A DNA stretch of 11,694 nt from Bacteroidota bacterium (GCA_030695265.1 JAUYTA010000313.1:1-11694), one strand, 5' to 3'; numbered from the stretch's first letter, positions 1-7,815 are shown. Notes: generated by a model from the letters alone, not told the origin. Translations and numbers: made by a program.

Positions 1-149
1 ACAGGTTGCTTGTCTGAACCAGGCTTGTTGTCTATTAGTGCCTGGGCACCACCTTCCTGATATTTTAGTAACAATTGGTAGTACCTCTGTTCGGTATATC
101 CATATTTTTTTATCGCCTCGTGCACCCCGATGGTACAATGCCCTTCCAT
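1..149 (-). CDS. Partial helix-turn-helix protein, transposase-like N-terminal region
   Basis: The minus strand is open from an ATG at 149 to the window edge, giving 49 codons. The product begins MEGHCTIGVHEAIKKYGY and continues with TEQRYYQLLLKYQEGGAQAL and a K-P-G tail. The pattern AIKKYGYTEQRYYQLLLKYQ followed by EGG and ALID is typical of the homeodomain-like helix-turn-helix at the start of many transposases and related recombination proteins. An in-frame TGA lies 5 codons upstream of this ATG, so the true N-terminus may have been lost or may really be at 149. The gene is antisense to the first codons of the DUF438 protein and runs off the window. The exact family is not identified. The other five frames of 1-129 do not encode the missing DUF438 N-terminus. 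Confidence 0.55.
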   Translation of the reverse strand, partial: MEGHCTIGVHEAIKKYGYTEQRYYQLLLKYQEGGAQALIDNKPGSDKQP

Positions 150-1173
150 GGTACTTGATGGTCACATAGATCAAAGCCATGCCAAACCTGTTCCTCCCGG
201 TCATCCGGTTGATACCTTCAGGAAAGAAACCCGTGAACTTGAAGAAGTGGCTGACGCCATTGAGCAATTACTTGGTCAGATTCCATCCCTGCAGGATGAT
301 CAGATGAAAGATCTTTTTCTGAAACTTCACGGACGCTTTAACGAGTTGATGGATGTTGACAAGCATTACCTGCGCAAAGAATACCTGCGGTTCCCGTTTC
401 TGGAAAAATATGAGATAACCGGTCCTCCGAAAGTGATGTGGGGAAAACACGATGAAATAAGGGAAAAGTTAAAAGCTGCAATCACAGTTGTTTCCGCATC
501 TGGAAACATTACAGTTGAAGAAGCCCAAATAGTTACTGATATGATTTTGCTCCCGGCAGTAAGGTCAATCCCCGACATGATTATGAAAGAGGAGGAAATT
601 CTTTTACCCATGTGTATGGATAAACTAACCGATGAAGATTGGTATGCTGTTGATCAGCAAACCATGGAGTTTGGATATTGCCTCTATGATCCGCAGGACG
701 AATGGAAACCGGAAGGAATAACAACTGGTGAGGTTATTTATAATACAAAAAATTCAATCCAGCTCACGACAGGTAGTTTTGGTATGGAAGAGTTGGAATC
801 CCTTTTTAAGACCCTCCCCATTGACATTACTTTCGTGGATAAAGATGATAAAGTAAAATTTTTCAGTCACGGTCCCAACCGCATTTTCACCCGCAACAGG
901 GCTATACTGGGTCGCGATGTGCGCATGTGTCACCCTCCGTCAAGCGTTCATGTAGTTGACCAGATTATAGAAGATTTCAGAAGTGGAAAAGAGAGCAGCG
1001 CTGCATTCTGGATCAATATTCAGGGACGGTTTATTTACATTGAATACTTTGCCATGCGCGGTAAAGAGGGGGATTACCTGGGTACCATTGAATTTACACA
1101 AGACTTGACCCAGTTGCGAAAGCTGGAAGGAGACCAACGTCTGCTGTCGTACACTAAGAAAGAAGAATTATGA
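130..1173 (+). CDS. DUF438 hemerythrin-like/PAS protein, N-terminally truncated
   Basis: This is a cytoplasmic protein of 347 residues. Residues about 10-190 match the hemerythrin-like part of DUF438 proteins: PGHPVDTF at 23-30, DKHYLRKE at 77-84, PPKVMWGKHDEI at 99-110 and KEEEILLPM at 153-161. They offer His and Glu residues (His25, His79, His107, Glu154-156) suited to a di-iron site. Residues about 215-335 form a PAS domain of the PAS_10 type, with ITFVDKDD, FFSHG, CHPPSSVHVV and a C-terminal LEGDQRLL. Full-length relatives carry roughly 60-80 more N-terminal residues, ending in a conserved L-C-D-x-H motif; these are absent because that DNA encodes another gene on the opposite strand. ATG 130 and ATG 148 are both in frame and neither has a clear ribosome binding site. 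The family is linked to low-oxygen or nitric oxide metabolism, but its reaction is not established. The gene may be a remnant or still be translated. Confidence 0.8.
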   Translation: MVQCPSMVLDGHIDQSHAKPVPPGHPVDTFRKETRELEEVADAIEQLLGQIPSLQDDQMKDLFLKLHGRFNELMDVDKHYLRKEYLRFPFLEKYEITGPPKVMWGKHDEIREKLKAAITVVSASGNITVEEAQIVTDMILLPAVRSIPDMIMKEEEILLPMCMDKLTDEDWYAVDQQTMEFGYCLYDPQDEWKPEGITTGEVIYNTKNSIQLTTGSFGMEELESLFKTLPIDITFVDKDDKVKFFSHGPNRIFTRNRAILGRDVRMCHPPSSVHVVDQIIEDFRSGKESSAAFWINIQGRFIYIEYFAMRGKEGDYLGTIEFTQDLTQLRKLEGDQRLLSYTKKEEL

Positions 1174-1691
1174 GTGAACACAAACTTATTATTTCGCCAA
1201 AAACAAAGGTTGGTGAACTGTTGGATGCTTTTCCCCAGTTGGAAGATATTTTGATCAAATTATCTCCATCGTTTGCCAAACTCAAAAACCCAATCCTCCG
1301 GAAAACAGTTGCCCGTGTGGCTTCGTTGCAACAAGCCGCAATTGTGGGAGGCTTGAAAGTTGATGAAATGGTAAACCGATTGCGGAAAGAAGTAGGACAG
1401 GACATGCTTGGCGACGAATCTGAAGATGCCCAATATCTTGTAACTTCGCCACCTTATTGGTTCAACCAAGCTCAAGTTAAAACGCAATTCGATGCTTCAC
1501 CAATTATTAATTCAGGAGGAAGTCCGATGGCCGAAATCCTTGCTTTGGCTAAAGAACTTCAACAGGGTGAAATACTCGAAATAAAAACACCCTTTGTTCC
1601 TGCTCCCATTATTGATATGCTGAAAGACAAAGGGTTCAAATCAATTTCGTTGCAGAAAGGCGATGAAGTTGTGAGCTATTTTACAAAATAG
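1170..1691 (+). CDS. DUF1858/DUF2249-type small protein
   Basis: This 173-residue soluble protein overlaps the DUF438 gene by 4 bases (ATGA), so the two are almost certainly co-translated. Residues about 5-60 look like a DUF1858 domain: LIISPKTKVGELLDAFPQLE, followed by a segment ending LRKTVARVASLQQAA. This small helical domain is also found at the start of DUF438 and ScdA/RIC-like iron-sulfur repair proteins. The C-terminal half (about 115-173) has the SirA/TusA-like look of DUF2249, with GEILEIKTPFVPAPIIDMLK and KGFKSISLQKGDEV. No catalytic cysteine stands out. Homologous domain combinations often sit with hemerythrin-like proteins and nitric oxide or anaerobic respiration genes, so a role in metal or redox repair is plausible but inferred. 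The gene is intact and ends just before a strong hairpin. Confidence 0.8.
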   Translation: MSEHKLIISPKTKVGELLDAFPQLEDILIKLSPSFAKLKNPILRKTVARVASLQQAAIVGGLKVDEMVNRLRKEVGQDMLGDESEDAQYLVTSPPYWFNQAQVKTQFDASPIINSGGSPMAEILALAKELQQGEILEIKTPFVPAPIIDMLKDKGFKSISLQKGDEVVSYFTK

Positions 1692-1715
1692 GTGCAACCT
1701 GCAACGAACCAAATA

Positions 1716-1746
1716 AAAAGGGTGGAAGTTTATGCTCCACCCTTTT
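1716..1746. terminator. Bidirectional intrinsic terminator
   Basis: A perfect 11-base-pair stem, AAAAGGGTGGA (1716-1726) and TCCACCCTTTT (1736-1746), encloses a 9-base loop. It sits between the end of the DUF1858/DUF2249 gene and the end of katG, which converge. A-tracts on one side and T-tracts on the other mean the transcript from either direction gets a U-rich end, so one hairpin can serve both operons. Confidence 0.85.
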
Positions 1747-1823
1747 GCTGTTTTCCATTTCTTTATCGTGCTGGCCAAAATAGCGTTATTGGTTGTCAAC
1801 CAGAATTTTATAATCTGGAAAAA

Positions 1824-4046
<2,223 letters not shown>

Positions 4047-4062
4047 TTAATAAATGATGGGT

Positions 4063-4488
4063 TTATCTGGTTTTATTTAAAAATTTACCAATTATTTGAA
4101 GTTTGATATCCCCAATTTTAAAATCCGGAATTTCATGTTGCCTGAAGTATTCGGTAAGTAAGTTATTGATTTCTTCGTTGTAATAATCTGCGATCCTGTC
4201 AGATTCGGCGCAATACAAATGATGGTGGTTTTCAAGAATAGCGTCGTACCGCATTACATCTTTTTCAGTCTTCACCTTTTTTATCAATCCGTTTTCAACC
4301 AACGAATCCAAAACTTTATAAACCGTACCAGTAGCAACATTCGGATAGTCGCGCTTAATAAATGCCGCAATATCATCTGCTGTTGGATGGTTATAGAGTT
4401 TAAGAATGGCCTCAAATATTGCAAGTCGCTGAGGGGTAATTCGTAATCCCTTTTCTATCAATTTATTTCTGGCTTCTGAAGATTTCAC
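4063..4488 (-). CDS. PerR-like Fur-family peroxide-responsive repressor
   Basis: This 141-residue regulator begins with GTG at 4488. The winged helix spans about 1-80, with ITPQRLAIFEAI and the recognition region ATGTVYKVLDSLVENGLI. Aligned to Bacillus subtilis PerR with a constant offset of 3, all five regulatory metal ligands are present: His34, Asp82, His88, His90 and Asp101. Asp at the last position favours PerR over Fur behaviour. PerR senses peroxide when bound iron drives oxidation of a metal-ligand histidine, releasing DNA. The structural zinc site is lost: only Cys93 of the first CxxC remains (the second position is Ser96) and the C-terminal CxxC is absent. The gene precedes katG by 31 bases and has a PerR-box-like palindrome upstream, which supports auto-regulation and control of katG. 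A different metal-sensing Fur paralogue remains possible, so no gene symbol is assigned. Confidence 0.9.
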   Translation of the reverse strand: MKSSEARNKLIEKGLRITPQRLAIFEAILKLYNHPTADDIAAFIKRDYPNVATGTVYKVLDSLVENGLIKKVKTEKDVMRYDAILENHHHLYCAESDRIADYYNEEINNLLTEYFRQHEIPDFKIGDIKLQIIGKFLNKTR

Positions 4489-4508
4489 TGTTGATTATTT
4501 ATTATATA

Positions 4509-4519
4509 AGAATGATTCT
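4509..4519. promoter_or_regulatory. PerR-box-like operator
   Basis: AGAATGATTCT is a perfect 5-1-5 palindrome with the spacing of the PerR box core (consensus TTATAATNATTATAA). It lies 20 bases upstream of the perR start codon and about 14 bases downstream of the predicted -7 element. A bound repressor would therefore block early transcription. The assignment rests on position and symmetry. Confidence 0.55.
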
Positions 4520-4533
4520 CTTAAAGGAGTATG

Positions 4534-4565
4534 TAAATTTATAATGTTACACTCACAAAACCAAA
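4534..4565 (-). promoter_or_regulatory. Predicted perR-katG promoter
   Basis: On the minus strand TTTG (4565-4562), a 20-base spacer and TAAATTTA (4541-4534) match the Bacteroidota -33/-7 pattern TTTG/TAnnTTTG except for the last base. Transcription would start near 4528, placing the PerR-like palindrome in the first bases of the transcript. Confidence 0.45.
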
Positions 4566-4734
4566 CCTTTTTCGATTTTTATTTTAGAACCAAAGACAGA
4601 GAAACTTAACTTCGATTTTTGGAATCATTTTAATTTATAAAGCAGTTTGAATAAGCGACTGTTTTTGTTCTTCTAAGGTTTTCTTTTTGACATTTCATCC
4701 AGGTAGCTTTTGTAATCAGAATAATCAATAGGTA
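4566..4734. other. Intergenic stretch with no intact gene
   Basis: This AT-rich stretch separates the perR promoter from the broken XRE gene. On the minus strand it holds only short open fragments, such as LIPIDYSDYKSYLDEMSK in one frame and KTLEEQKQSLIQTAL in the next. They could be the decayed tail of a coding region, but the fragments are too short to assign. No hairpin with a T-run was noticed. Confidence 0.4.
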
Positions 4735-5165
4735 TTAACAAGGTGAATTACTCCTTATAGAAAACCAGTCGTTAAGCACAATGGGGATTAAAAATAATAA
4801 GATGGCCAACAGCGTCATCAATATTTGAATGGTAACAATTTGCCTGGCAATTGGAGTAAACTGCTTTTTTATATACATTATCAGTAATGGAGCTGCAATA
4901 TTTAAAGGGGAATTAACATAAAAGCCAAAGACGAAAGGTTAATTATTTTTAGCCATTTACTATTATCCGATGAATTTGATTCAATGTTGTCAAGCAGATC
5001 AGACTCATCTATCCCTAAGGCGTTGGCCAATGCTTTTAGTGTATATCCCTGAGGGCTTGTACCCGCTTCGATGCGTTGGATAGTACGTACCGAAATACCA
5101 GATTTTTCAGATAACTCCTCTTGGGTTAAATTTAATTTTTGCCTTAAAACTAGTAATTTGGACAT
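4735..5165 (-). pseudogene. XRE-family membrane regulator, frameshifted
   Basis: Residues 1-60 form a Cro/CI helix-turn-helix: LNLTQEELSEKSGISVRTIQ, RIEAGTSP, then TLKALANALGIDESDLLD. This open frame stops at 4902 after LAFMLIPL. The -1 frame then continues without a stop as NIAAPLLIMYIKKQFTPIAR, IVTIQILMTLLAILLFLIPI and VLNDWF, ending at 4735. That continuation carries two hydrophobic segments expected of Bacteroidota proteins joining an N-terminal XRE domain to membrane helices. The whole span is one base short of an intact frame of about 144 codons, so a single-base deletion near 4901-4912 is the simplest reading. No good slippery heptamer is in register for a programmed -1 shift. If expressed, the 87-residue product would be a soluble DNA-binding fragment. 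A sequencing error cannot be excluded. Confidence 0.7.
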
Positions 5166-5290
5166 TTTGTAAGCTCTGGGAAAAGAACCAAAAATACAAA
5201 TAATCTTTATATAGCGAGTTCAGAAGGACGGTGGTTCGCGGGGCGACCAATGTACTGAAGACTTTTTGCGATTGATTTATGAACAAATAG
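5166..5290. other. Intergenic stretch upstream of the XRE gene
   Basis: Apart from the possible -7 element, no complete gene is visible. A short plus-strand open frame (5215-5352, 45 codons) reads DFLRLIYEQIAQQNPVL in its middle. It overlaps the XRE remnant in another frame and is not recognised. Confidence 0.3.
5189..5196 (-). promoter_or_regulatory. Possible -7 element for the XRE gene
   Basis: The minus strand carries TATTTTTG, an exact fit to TAnnTTTG, 23 bases upstream of the XRE start codon at 5165. No TTG-type -33 element is visible at the usual distance, so the support is only moderate. Confidence 0.35.
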
Positions 5291-5404
5291 CACAGCAAAA
5301 CCCGGTACTTACGAACAGTGAACAGGCTCAGTATACTCGAAACTATTTGTAAATTGCTGCAATGCCGGCCTGGCGATATTTTGGAATGGGTGGAGGAAAA
5401 GTGA
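5291..5404 (+). pseudogene. C-terminal remnant of a second XRE (Cro/CI) regulator
   Basis: An open stretch of 37 codons starts directly after an in-frame TAG and ends at TGA 5402-5404. Its last 26 residues read RLSILETICKLLQCRPGDIL then EWVEEK. This is the characteristic end of small Cro/CI-type regulators, whose usual form is STLE.ICK.L.C.PGDILE. The recognition helix and N-terminal half are missing: upstream in this frame are a stop codon and sequence without HTH character. It is therefore a dead fragment, not a gene. It lies convergent to the DUF4276 gene, 8 bases from its stop, and opposite in strand to the frameshifted XRE gene. This suggests repeated insertion and loss at this site. Confidence 0.6.
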
Positions 5405-5412
5405 AAAATGAA

Positions 5413-6072
5413 TTATTGGTGCAAAGCATCTTGATTTAATGCAAACCCGATCTTTTCAATCCACGATTTAAAACGAGGACACTTTGAAATCATCGTTTCA
5501 ATGCCCAATGCATCCATTATTAGTTCCCCATCAGCGACTTTCTCATAGCCAAAAATGTTTATGAGTCGCTTCGATGGCGCTGTTTGCGGTCTGTTATTAA
5601 TATCTTCAGGATTATCATACTTTTGAATAATAGCTGCCAATTTAGCTATTTCTTTTTCATTATCAACAACAATTTCAAAACCACTAATATCACTAAACAG
5701 TAGCGCTTCAAATTCGTGTAATTGAATATACGGTATAATATTGGGATTTTCTCCCATGTCTTGTGAAACGGCGAATTCAATCAGTTCTACTTTACCTGAT
5801 TCCGGAGTATAGCCCGGAAATGAATTTGGTAATCTGAAAAAGTCGAGGAAAGTAGTAACAATGACATTCCCCTGAGCCAAAACACGGAGCATATCATTTT
5901 TAAGATATTCGTAATTTATTACGCCACCTTTTTTATTCATTTTCCGGTTAGTAACAATTTTTTGGGCTTGCATGGAGTTGCTAAAACCTTTTAAATACAG
6001 GAAAGGGATAACATGCTTGTTGATTAGCAATAGTTCGGTGTCACCCTCAACTAAAAAAACAAGACGCTTCAT
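5413..6072 (-). CDS. DUF4276 family protein (TOPRIM-like), partner of the AAA ATPase
   Basis: The 219-residue product starts at ATG 6072, two bases after the ATPase stop codon. An in-frame upstream ATG at 6117 would overlap the ATPase and add 15 residues without family character. The N-terminal motif LVEGDTE (7-13) resembles the first acidic motif of TOPRIM nucleases. Further DUF4276 landmarks are TTFLDFFRLPNSFPG (73-87), with Asp77 as a likely second acidic residue, IQLHEFEALLFSD (116-128), TAPSKRL (164-170) and DALGIE with CPRF (187-201). DUF4276 genes are commonly found directly beside AAA_21/OLD-like ATPases and show similarity to RloB and AbiL-type partners. A metal-dependent nuclease role in phage or plasmid restriction is plausible but is an inference from the family. 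Confidence 0.8.
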   Translation of the reverse strand: MKRLVFLVEGDTELLLINKHVIPFLYLKGFSNSMQAQKIVTNRKMNKKGGVINYEYLKNDMLRVLAQGNVIVTTFLDFFRLPNSFPGYTPESGKVELIEFAVSQDMGENPNIIPYIQLHEFEALLFSDISGFEIVVDNEKEIAKLAAIIQKYDNPEDINNRPQTAPSKRLINIFGYEKVADGELIMDALGIETMISKCPRFKSWIEKIGFALNQDALHQ

Positions 6073-6074
6073 TT

Positions 6075-7166
6075 TTAACGATTGAAAGGTTGACCACCAA
6101 TGATATTTTTTTCCCAAACCTCCCCGAGGCTATACGCTTCAAGCCATAATTTTAATGCAGATTGATCAAGACGTTTAAACACAGTGGCCTTATCTTCCCT
6201 GTCGGCAATAATGATATCTTCTGGCTCAAAATTATCAACCAAATTCACCGATTGCGATGAGATAATGATTTGTACCTCTTTGGATGTTTTACGGATTAAT
6301 CCGGCCAGTTTGTTAATTGCAACAGGATGTAAACCCAACTCAGGTTCATCAATTATGATTGTTTTAGGCGGTTCTGGCTGCATTAATAAAGTTGCAAGAC
6401 AAATAAAACGTAAGGTTCCGTCAGATAAATGATAGGCATTAAAATAAGAATCAGGAGCTCCAATTTCTCTCCATTCCAACTGAATCTGATCCTCATTTAA
6501 GCGATTGGGGGCTAATACAAAACGATCGAAAAAAGGAGCAATCGACTGAACCGTTTTTTCGATCCGAATAAAATGTTTGGGGTGTTTTTCTTGCATATAA
6601 TACAAGAAGGCGGCAATATTCGATCCATCTCTTTTTAGTTGCCGGTTATCATCAATATTACACTTCCCTTTCATCGGCGATTTATCCCCCGTATCGTGAA
6701 AATGATAAACTTCAAACTCTTTAAGCCTGCTATTAACCCAAAATGCCTGTCCTTTATTTATGTTCCTGAAATTAGATTCTTTTACATTGCGTTCATATTC
6801 TTTCTTTGACCAATGATTAGTAAAATATGCCGTGTCTAAATATTTTATATAGATGGAATCCTGTGATTCTCTTAGCGCGACGATAAAACGGTTTGTTGAT
6901 TCGTTTTCTTTGACATCTCCAAAATAAATATCCAGTTCAATTTCCTGAGTTGTTTTTTTTCCGAAATAAAGAAAATTATCCGCTCCGCCTTTATCAATTA
7001 CATATTCTCCAAGATTGCCTTCATAAAGGTTTCGGATAAGTGAAAAGACAGAAATGAAATTGCTCTTTCCGACGCCATTACCACCAATCAAAATATTGAT
7101 AGGACCTAAGATTACAGTTTGATCCTTTATTGATTTATATCCCTTTATTACCAATCGATCTATCAT
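6075..7166 (-). CDS. RecF/OLD-like AAA ATPase (AAA_21 type)
   Basis: The start at ATG 7166 gives MIDRLVIKGYKSIKD, the standard opening of this family, and a 363-residue protein. A TTG seven codons upstream would place the start inside the predicted -7 element. Counted from ATG 7166, Walker A is GGNGVGKS (28-35), the ABC-type signature is LSDGTLR (247-253), and Walker B is TIIIDEPELGLHP (269-281) with Asp273 and catalytic Glu274. The following switch region reads IIISSQSVNLVD (301-310 region), with Gln where most relatives have His (STHS). The middle (about 60-215) is the variable insert typical of these ABC/SMC-like ATPases. It is soluble. Together with the adjacent DUF4276 gene it forms a compact operon like RloA/RloB, AbiL or Gabija-style modules, in which the ATPase senses nucleic acid or nucleotide state and controls a TOPRIM effector. 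That role is inferred here. Confidence 0.88.
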   Translation of the reverse strand: MIDRLVIKGYKSIKDQTVILGPINILIGGNGVGKSNFISVFSLIRNLYEGNLGEYVIDKGGADNFLYFGKKTTQEIELDIYFGDVKENESTNRFIVALRESQDSIYIKYLDTAYFTNHWSKKEYERNVKESNFRNINKGQAFWVNSRLKEFEVYHFHDTGDKSPMKGKCNIDDNRQLKRDGSNIAAFLYYMQEKHPKHFIRIEKTVQSIAPFFDRFVLAPNRLNEDQIQLEWREIGAPDSYFNAYHLSDGTLRFICLATLLMQPEPPKTIIIDEPELGLHPVAINKLAGLIRKTSKEVQIIISSQSVNLVDNFEPEDIIIADREDKATVFKRLDQSALKLWLEAYSLGEVWEKNIIGGQPFNR

Positions 7167-7184
7167 TTCTTTTGTTGTTTTACA

Positions 7185-7192
7185 CAAAAATA
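7185..7192 (-). promoter_or_regulatory. Possible -7 element for the ATPase/DUF4276 operon
   Basis: The minus strand carries TATTTTTG, an exact match to TAnnTTTG, 18 bases before the chosen ATG at 7166. It implies a very short leader and supports that start over the TTG at 7187. No convincing -33 element is present. Confidence 0.4.
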
Positions 7193-7398
7193 CGATTTTA
7201 TATCAATCTGAATAACCCTGAAACAACAAAAGACCCGCCACTGAGTCTTTTACCCAGGGTCTGCTGAAAAACTCTTTAGTAACCATGTTATACTAAAATC
7301 AGCTGATCTGATGCATCCTAAATTTTCGCACAACACCTGCATATCTTCTGAATTTTATTTCGGGTTTTTCTCACTTTCCAAAAGCTGATTTTTTTATG
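7193..7398. other. Intergenic region with small hairpins
   Basis: No gene is visible on either strand. Two inverted repeats stand out: AAAAGAC/GTCTTTT (7228-7234 with 7245-7251) and TTTAGTA/TACTAAA (7275-7281 with 7291-7297). A short palindrome ATCAGCTGAT lies at 7298-7307. AGACCC (7231-7236) can instead pair with GGGTCT (7257-7262). The first hairpin has a T-run and could stop transcription entering from either side. Confidence 0.4.
7228..7251. terminator. Possible bidirectional terminator hairpin
   Basis: The stem AAAAGAC (7228-7234)/GTCTTTT (7245-7251) is perfect over 7 base pairs with a 10-base loop. It has A- and T-tracts suited to termination in both directions, although no gene ends close to it in this window. 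Confidence 0.35.
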
Positions 7399-7428
7399 TT
7401 TTTGTGAACGAAAAGCCTGCTAGATTTG
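7399..7428 (+). promoter_or_regulatory. Predicted promoter for the small exported protein
   Basis: TTTTTG (7399-7404), a 16-base spacer and TAGATTTG (7421-7428), an exact TAnnTTTG match, form a good Bacteroidota-type promoter. Transcription would begin near 7434, leaving a 5' leader of about 45 bases before ATG 7480. This rules out the TTG at 7426 as the start. Confidence 0.6.
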
Positions 7429-7479
7429 CATCGTTCAATGAAACGAAAATCAGGTTTTAACAATTTAAAAAGAAATAAA

Positions 7480-7763
7480 ATGAAAAAGAGAAATTTGTTT
7501 GTTTATGTGATGTTGGTAGTTTTTACGACGATTTCTATCAATGTTTGGGCCGGAAACGAAGAATCTTTTAATTCGAACTATAAGATTTCCCCCGATCTGA
7601 ATTTTAGTCCGAATTCCGGTTTCCAGAAAAGCTGGGTAGTTGCTTATGGTGAATCAAAAACTCCTGTTCATGTTTTCATGAAAGCAACGAAAAGGTTTTG
7701 GAAATGATTGCAAGCTATCTTCCCGACTTAATTAACGAACAATACAACAGCATCCTGAATTAA
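7480..7763 (+). pseudogene. Small exported protein of unknown function, apparently frameshifted
   Basis: From ATG 7480 the frame encodes 75 residues and stops at 7705-7707. Residues 1-24 (MKKRNLFVYVMLVVFTTISI followed by NVWA) form a clear signal peptide, so the product is exported to the periplasm or surface. The mature part contains SWVVAYGESKTPVHVFMK, then shifts into the unlikely ending ATKRFWK. In another frame, codons from 7686 to a TAA at 7761-7763 read NEKVLEMIASYLPDLINEQY and NSILN. That is a well-formed helical C-terminus of the kind I associate, from memory, with small secreted Bacteroidota proteins. The simplest reading is a frameshift or small internal deletion near 7675-7690. 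A good promoter precedes the gene and a strong terminator follows the second stop, so it was a complete transcription unit. The family is not named. Confidence 0.55.
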
Positions 7764-7784
7764 TTTTATAAACTCAGCATGGTG

Positions 7785-7815
7785 AGCCGCCTCAAGAAAT
7801 TGAAGCGGCTTTTTT
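7785..7815 (+). terminator. Intrinsic terminator after the small exported protein
   Basis: AGCCGC (7785-7790) pairs with GCGGCT (7805-7810). An inner TCAA/TTGA helix (7792-7795 with 7800-7803) is capped by a GAAA tetraloop, and six T residues (7810-7815) follow. The hairpin lies 21 bases past the TAA at 7763, which supports that position as the original end of the gene. Confidence 0.85.

Noticed and set aside
4620..4760. AAGGAG followed 9 bases later by TTG on the minus strand, opening a 22-codon frame
   Set aside because: The frame is very short, Bacteroidota rarely rely on such ribosome binding sites, and the stretch overlaps the tail of the frameshifted XRE gene.
4895..4915. Programmed -1 ribosomal frameshift joining the two halves of the XRE membrane protein
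   Set aside because: The codons before the stop (ATT CCC CTT) do not give matched tandem slippage in the -1 direction, and no downstream pseudoknot was evident. A plain deletion is simpler.
6073..6117. Upstream ATG start for the DUF4276 protein
   Set aside because: It would add 15 residues antisense-free but out of family character (MGKKYHWWSTFQSLK) and overlap the ATPase end; ATG 6072 gives the conserved MKRLVFLVEGDTE opening.
7167..7187. TTG start that would add 7 residues to the ATPase
   Set aside because: The codon overlaps the predicted -7 element, and family proteins begin at MIDRLVIKGYKSI, matching ATG 7166.
7426..7479. TTG start extending the small exported protein
   Set aside because: It lies inside the predicted -7 element and would bury the signal peptide behind 18 extra residues.
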